NCBI GenBank assembly: GCA_902796115.1
Contig: CADBNX010000290.1
Span: 1 to 10,183 of the forward strand
Direction of reading: 5' to 3'
DNA length: 10,183 bases
Source: an uncultured Eubacteriales bacterium
GTDB taxonomy: Bacteria; Bacillota; Clostridia; Christensenellales; Aristaeellaceae
Part shown: positions 7,301-10,183 of the stretch, one piece after another
Layout: every line of letters starts with the position of its first letter
Position numbering within the stretch: position 1 is the first letter of the stretch
The notes under the pieces: generated by a model
What the model was told of the DNA's origin: nothing
The model's database searches: none
The model's input: the letters and a program-made list of their open reading frames with translations, nothing else
Translations under genes and position numbers: made by a program

Positions 7301-7858
7301 GCCCAGAACCAGGATGTCAACGTGCTGGTACTGGATACCGAAGTGTACTCCAACACCGGCGGCCAGGCTTCCAAGTCCACGCCCACCGGCTCCGTCGCGA
7401 AATTTGCGGCCGCCGGCAAGGCCACCAAGAAGAAGGATCTGGGCATGATGGCCATGAGCTACGGCTACGTCTATGTGGCCGCCGTCGCCATGAGCAACCC
7501 CGCCCAGCTGATCAAGGCTCTCAACGAAGCGGAAGCCTATCACGGACCTTCCCTGATCATCGCTTACGCTCCCTGCATCAACCACGGCATCAACATGGCC
7601 CAGTCTCAGAACGAGATCAAGAAGGCCGTTGCCGCCGGATACTGGCCGCTCTACCGGTTCAATCCGGATGCTGAGAAGCCCTTCACGCTGGACAGCAAGG
7701 ATCCCACGGAAGACTATCAGGAATTCCTGAAGGGCGAAGTTCGCTACACCAGCCTTGCCAAGATGTTCCCCGACGTGGCGGAAAAGATGTTCGCCAAGAA
7801 CGAGGAAGACGCCAAGAACCGACTGGCAAAATACAAGGAATTGGCTTCGGCTGAATAA
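4346..7858 (+). CDS. nifJ: Pyruvate:ferredoxin (flavodoxin) oxidoreductase, single-chain PFOR
   Basis: PFOR converts pyruvate and CoA to acetyl-CoA and CO2, passing two electrons to ferredoxin. It is the main pyruvate-oxidising enzyme of anaerobes. The protein is 1170 aa, the usual single-chain length. The N-terminal domain has YPITPSSPMAEHVDEW (27-42) with T30, E63 (QSEAGA) and R113, matching the pyruvate/TPP-site residues described for Desulfovibrio africanus PFOR. The ferredoxin domain carries two 4Fe-4S motifs: C688/C691/C694/C698 and C743/C746/C749/C753. The TPP domain holds the proximal cluster ligands C810, C813, C838 and C1077, plus GDG (969-971) and YSNTGGQ with N1003. All key residues are present. 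The start is ATG 4346 because GGAGGAGG (4331-4338) sits 7 nt upstream and the promoter lies between it and the longer in-frame starts. The gene is monocistronic: own promoter, and own terminator. Extra cysteines occur at 933, 941, 943 and 946. TTA, CTA and TCA codons are absent, suggesting strong selection for expression. Confidence 0.98.
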   Translation: MPIKMTVDGNEAVGHVAYAFSDVAAIYPITPSSPMAEHVDEWAAQGRKNLFGQKVHIAEMQSEAGAAGSVHGSLAAGALTTTFTASQGLLLMIPNMYKISGELLPGVFHVSARALAAHALSIFGDHSDVMACRQTGFAMLASGSVQEAMDMALVAHLAAIEGSVPFLHFFDGFRTSHEIQKIDAYTYDEIAKLVNWDKIREFRANALNPEHPHQGGTAQNPDIYFQNREAANKYYNAIPAIVEKYMKKAAKISGRSYKLFDYYGAPDAEEVIVAMGSGCEAIHETIDALLKKKKKVGVIKVHLYRPFSAKHFLDAVPATCKKIAVLDRTKEPGSLGEPLYQDVCNVLYEAGRTDITVVGGRYGLGSKEFNPTCVKAVYDNLAKAAPKNHFTVGIVDDVTKTSLPLGKLFNAAPKGTISCKFYGLGSDGTVGANKNSIKIIGDHTDKFAQAYFAYDSKKSGGLTVSHLRFGDTPIRSTYLIDAADFIACHNPAYVTMYDMVSSLRDGGTFLLNSPWEPEEMDKELPAQMKQILAKKNAKFYTLDAIKLAGQVGMGGRINTIMQAAFFKLAGIIPYDKAEEYMKAYAKKTYGKKGDAVVQKNWDAIDIAITGLKEVPVPKEWATATEGAVPQKIKATEYFDNFVKPIIAQEGDQLPVSAFDPRGIVPTGTTQYEKRGIAVKVPEWIPENCIQCGQCVMVCPHACIRPVVIKNDEKKPEGFRTIDVKGVKDLAGYQYRMQVSVLDCTGCGNCVGVCLAKTKALEMKPLESQRKEEANWEFAMAHPFPEEVKLAPNSVKNVQFRQPLFEFSGACAGCGETPYVRLVTQLFGDRMIIANATGCSSIYGGSAPTCPYTVNQKGQGPAWANSLFEDNAEFGYGMNLATAQRRAHLADTVRALIDVEWAQQAIKDAGKEWLEKMDDAEGSREAGNKLIAACNDGIEPGCTCKACELAREVVADADLLTKKSIWIFGGDGWAYDIGYGGLDHVLAQNQDVNVLVLDTEVYSNTGGQASKSTPTGSVAKFAAAGKATKKKDLGMMAMSYGYVYVAAVAMSNPAQLIKALNEAEAYHGPSLIIAYAPCINHGINMAQSQNEIKKAVAAGYWPLYRFNPDAEKPFTLDSKDPTEDYQEFLKGEVRYTSLAKMFPDVAEKMFAKNEEDAKNRLAKYKELASAE

Positions 7859-7871
7859 TCCGGTAAACAGG

Positions 7872-7904
7872 CACTGCCGCGGAGCAATCCGCGGCAGTGT
7901 TTTT
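7872..7904 (+). terminator. Intrinsic terminator of nifJ
   Basis: A perfect 12-bp GC-rich stem (7872-7883 with 7888-7899) has a GCAA tetraloop and is followed at once by five T (7900-7904). It begins 13 nt after the nifJ stop. The minus strand lacks a T-run after the stem, so it is mainly a terminator for nifJ rather than for the convergent rpiR-type gene. Confidence 0.95.
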
Positions 7905-7944
7905 CTGTATTTCTTTTTTGTTGATTTCCCCGTCCCGGAAATGA

Positions 7945-8814
7945 TCACCTTCTGGCAGGCCGCACGCCGCGCATCCGCTCAATGGCTTCCACGGATTCCT
8001 CCAGCAGGCCGCTCACCTTGTCATACATTTTCGAGCATACGGAGGCGTACAGCGTATCGGTCATCACCAGCTGCGCGATTCGGCTTGACATCGCGCCGGA
8101 ACGCTTCAGCGTTTCCCGGGAAGAGGCGTACAGCCGGATATCCGCCATCTCCGCCAGGCTGTTTTTTCCGTATCGCGTCAGCGTAATAACGGTCGCTCCG
8201 GTCGCCTTGATTTCCCTGGCGAGATTCAGGATATCCCCCGTTTCCCCGGAATAGGAAAGCAGCATCGCGGCGTCGCCCTCCTTCAGGGTCATCGCATACA
8301 GGATCTGGTTATGCGCTTCCGCCGATGAATAGGACGTTTTTCCCAGCCTGATAAACTTGAACGCCGCGTCAGATGCCACAAGTCCTGAGGTGCCTACCCC
8401 GTAAAAATCCACCCGCTGCGCCCTGCAGAGCAGATTCACCGCCTCGTTCAGCTGTTCCGCGCTGTTGATCGACAGGGTATTCTCAATCGCGCTGACGGAA
8501 GAAAGCGCGATATTCCGGATCACGGTTTCCGGTTCGTCCCCCGGATGGATGTCTTCAAAACGGCTGATGGTTTCCGTATGCAAATCCGTATACAGATTCC
8601 GGCACAGTTCCTTGTATCCGGCAAATCCGAGCGCCTTGCTGAGCCGGATCACCGTGGACGTCGATACGCCGGCACGGATTTTCAGTTCGTCGATCCGAAG
8701 GTTCACGACATCCTCCGCGTGCCTCAGGATATATGAAGCAAGCTGGCGTTCCTTCGGGCTGAGAGAGTCTTCCGTTTCGTGTATCTTCATCAGACAGCTT
8801 TCTCTTTGCTGCAT
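7945..8814 (-). CDS. RpiR-family transcriptional regulator (HTH + SIS)
   Basis: RpiR-family proteins bind DNA through an N-terminal HTH and sense phosphosugars through a C-terminal SIS domain; many control amino-sugar, sialic acid or hexose use. The 289-aa protein shows the family HTH at about 1-77. It has LSPKERQLASYIL (18-30) and the recognition region AGVSTSTVIRLSKALGFAGY (48-67). The SIS domain is at about 121-260, with FYGVGTSGLVASDAAFKF (137-154) and the phosphosugar-loop motif SYSGETGDI (187-195). The ATG at 8812-8814 has GGAGGT 8 nt upstream. No sugar-use genes are next to it, so the ligand and target cannot be told; it might act on the divergent secreted-protein gene or on genes elsewhere. 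It ends convergent to nifJ, 86 bp away. No gene symbol is justified. Confidence 0.93.
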   Translation of the reverse strand: MQQRESCLMKIHETEDSLSPKERQLASYILRHAEDVVNLRIDELKIRAGVSTSTVIRLSKALGFAGYKELCRNLYTDLHTETISRFEDIHPGDEPETVIRNIALSSVSAIENTLSINSAEQLNEAVNLLCRAQRVDFYGVGTSGLVASDAAFKFIRLGKTSYSSAEAHNQILYAMTLKEGDAAMLLSYSGETGDILNLAREIKATGATVITLTRYGKNSLAEMADIRLYASSRETLKRSGAMSSRIAQLVMTDTLYASVCSKMYDKVSGLLEESVEAIERMRGVRPARR

Positions 8815-8843
8815 ACGCTTCCACCTCCCTGTCCGCTGCTGAC

Positions 8844-8872
8844 AGTATATAGCATTTGAAGTTTTTTTTCAA
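8844..8872 (-). promoter_or_regulatory. Promoter of the RpiR-family gene with overlapping inverted repeat
   Basis: On the minus strand, TTGAAA (8872-8867) and TATACT (8849-8844) are 17 nt apart, each 5 of 6 matches. The inverted repeat TTGAA/TTCAA (8856-8860 and 8868-8872, 7-nt spacer) covers the -35 element and could be an autoregulatory operator. It is short and lies in an A/T run, so chance is possible. Confidence 0.6.
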
Positions 8873-9003
8873 GTTTGACATTTTTTCTTTCTGTTTTTCC
8901 AGCTTCCCGCGTCATTCCGCGTGTCCGCGGAAACGGGTGGGGCGACTGCCCGGCATCCGGCACGGCGATTTCCGTGTAATAAAGGTAAAAGCGGCAAAAT
9001 CAT
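8873..9003. other. Divergent intergenic region with a hairpin at 8915-8932
   Basis: This is the centre of the 251-bp gap between the RpiR-family gene and the secreted-protein gene. The only clear structure is TTCCGCG/CGCGGAA (8915-8921 and 8926-8932) with a TGTC loop, a perfect 7-bp stem. Neither strand has a T-run after it, so it is not an obvious terminator. No credible small gene was seen. Confidence 0.5.
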
Positions 9004-9032
9004 TTGATTTTGTCAGCTTGTCAGGATATAAT
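9004..9032 (+). promoter_or_regulatory. Promoter of the SH3-domain secreted protein gene
   Basis: TTGATT (9004-9009), a 17-nt spacer, and perfect TATAAT (9027-9032). The spacer contains the direct repeat TTGTCAG twice (9010-9016 and 9018-9024). The predicted start is near 9039, giving a leader of about 27 nt that contains GGAGGT (9051-9056). Confidence 0.7.
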
Positions 9033-9065
9033 AAACCCGTACTGTTTTGAGGAGGTATTTGTCTG

Positions 9066-10183
9066 ATGCGAAACAGCCTTTGCAAAGGCATCGCCGTCCT
9101 GCTGCTGACTGCTTTTCTGATCGGTTTTCTGCCCGTATGCGGTGAAGCCGCTGCGGCGGATACCAGAAAAATCGGAACCATTACCGGGGGCAAGCTGAAT
9201 CTCCGCGCCCGCGCGTCCTCATCCGCCGATATCGTCGGTTCGTACGCGTCGGGAACCAAGGTCACGGTTCTCGGTTCATCCGGAAGCTGGTATCAGGTCA
9301 GCGTCAACGGATGCAGCGGGTATATGATGCAGAAATACATCACCCTCGGAGAAGAATTCACCCATATCGGCTGGGGCATCGCGGGCACGGAAGACGAACT
9401 GCGCGTGATATCCGTGTACGATACGCCCGATTCCGGCGGAAAAATCCTCCGCAAATGCCTGAACGGCGCCCGGTTTGAAATCGTCGGCCGGTCCGGCGAC
9501 TGGTACCGCGTCCGTTCCGGTTCCGAATTCGGCTACCTTCCGGCCGCGGACCTGACGATGACGGATCAGTCCTTCGAACTTACGGATTACATGGGAAGCA
9601 CTTCCCTTTCCGCTGACCCGCAGCAGAGCGGTGTGAAAGAAGTCGGAAGCCAGCGCAAAATCTCCGCCTCCGTCGAGCAGCTGAAGGTCGAGATCTCTTA
9701 CCCCATCCTGATGCTCGGCGTCGCGGACGCCGCCGTTTCCACCTGGATTCACGACATTCTCCGTGTTTTTACCGAGGATTACAAAGCCTTCGCTTCCGGG
9801 GAGGACGCTCTACTCACCGTCGATTATACCGCTTCCGCGCCGGACGATACGCTCGCGGCCGTTCTTCTTTTCGGCACCTATACCGTAGGCGGCAGCAAAA
9901 TGCTGGACTTCTGTCAGGCTTACAGCATCGATACCGTGCGTGACGCGGTCCTGAATCCCACAGACCTCATTTCCGACCCGGAACGTATCCTGTTCCAGCT
10001 GCAGTGCAAGGTATCGCGCATCTTTGCGGAAACGTCCGGCGGCTATTCCTTATCCGGGCATGATTCACTTCTGCGCTCCTGCGTTCTCGATGCGGACGGC
10101 GTCGCTTTCTGGTTTTCTCCCGGGCAGCTTCTCCCCCTCGCGTACGGCATCCAGAAGGTCACGCTTCCCTACCTGCAGTCCGC
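9066..10183 (+). CDS. Secreted protein with two SH3-like domains and an RsiV/PdaC-like (DUF3298-type) C-terminal region (3' end outside window)
   Basis: The frame is open for 372 codons to the right edge. ATG 9066 follows GGAGGT by 9 nt. A signal peptide (basic start, hydrophobic core at about 9-24, AAAA-D near residue 31) implies export; LPVC is a poor lipobox. Bacterial SH3 domain 1 is at about 35-94 (LNLRARASSSADIVGSY, GSWYQVSVNGCSGYM). SH3-like domain 2 is at about 111-165 (ELRVISVYDTPDSGGKIL, GDWYRVRSGSEFGYL). From about 197 the sequence fits the DUF4163-DUF3298 pattern of RsiV and PdaC: a paired strand region (VEISYPIL), then a helix (VSTWIHDILRVFTEDYK). It ends in the typical FWFSPGQLLPLAYGIQKVTLPY (348-369). 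SH3b domains usually bind the cell wall, and in RsiV the DUF3298 region binds lysozyme; whether that holds here is inference. No catalytic domain is visible before the edge. Unlike nifJ it uses TTA, CTA and TCA codons, so expression is probably modest. Confidence 0.85.
   Translation, partial: MRNSLCKGIAVLLLTAFLIGFLPVCGEAAAADTRKIGTITGGKLNLRARASSSADIVGSYASGTKVTVLGSSGSWYQVSVNGCSGYMMQKYITLGEEFTHIGWGIAGTEDELRVISVYDTPDSGGKILRKCLNGARFEIVGRSGDWYRVRSGSEFGYLPAADLTMTDQSFELTDYMGSTSLSADPQQSGVKEVGSQRKISASVEQLKVEISYPILMLGVADAAVSTWIHDILRVFTEDYKAFASGEDALLTVDYTASAPDDTLAAVLLFGTYTVGGSKMLDFCQAYSIDTVRDAVLNPTDLISDPERILFQLQCKVSRIFAETSGGYSLSGHDSLLRSCVLDADGVAFWFSPGQLLPLAYGIQKVTLPYLQS

Noticed and set aside
4325..7948. 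1207-codon antisense open frame covering nifJ
   Set aside because: It is codon-aligned with nifJ and stays open only because nifJ lacks TTA, CTA and TCA codons. Its product is low-complexity, has no recognisable domain, and its start lies at the stop of the RpiR-family gene.

Overview
The window looks like a chromosomal segment of an anaerobic Bacillota (Clostridia-type) bacterium, moderately GC-rich. This is inferred from three things. There is a membrane diadenylate cyclase plus YbbR-protein pair (cdaA-cdaR). There is a single-chain, six-domain pyruvate:ferredoxin oxidoreductase of the anaerobic type. The DnaA and RpiR proteins and the ribosome binding sites are of Gram-positive type. No phage, transposase, CRISPR, rRNA or tRNA is visible, and nothing looks recently transferred. 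This is mostly core chromosome.

Layout. Positions 1-2460 (minus strand) hold a tightly packed c-di-AMP operon: cdaA, cdaR (overlapping cdaA), and a third membrane-anchored protein of unknown function joined to cdaR by an ATGA stop/start overlap and running off the left edge. Upstream of cdaA, also on the minus strand, lies dnaA (2578-3900). It is separated from cdaA by a 117-bp gap carrying a cdaA promoter candidate and a 15-bp palindrome. The 445-bp divergent region between dnaA and nifJ carries a dnaA promoter, an AT-rich stretch bounded by TTGTG/CACAA elements, a perfect 8+8 inverted repeat, and a strong sigma-A-type nifJ promoter.

Positions 4346-7858 (plus) encode the 1170-residue PFOR (NifJ), which ends in a textbook intrinsic terminator. 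Convergent to it is an RpiR-family (HTH + SIS) regulator (7945-8814, minus). Divergent from that regulator, a secreted protein (9066 to the right edge, plus) has two SH3-like domains and a C-terminal region resembling the RsiV/PdaC-type DUF4163-DUF3298 module.

How the genes work together. cdaA makes c-di-AMP, and CdaR binds and modulates CdaA at the membrane. The third gene is probably co-translated with cdaR and may belong to the same membrane complex. PFOR is central anaerobic carbon metabolism, and its codon choice suggests very high expression. The RpiR regulator probably senses a phosphosugar; its target cannot be read from the window. I found no clearly new multi-gene system. The items most worth a second look are the unknown third cda-operon gene, the SH3/RsiV-like secreted protein, the dnaA-cdaA adjacency without dnaN, and the operator-like repeats upstream of nifJ.
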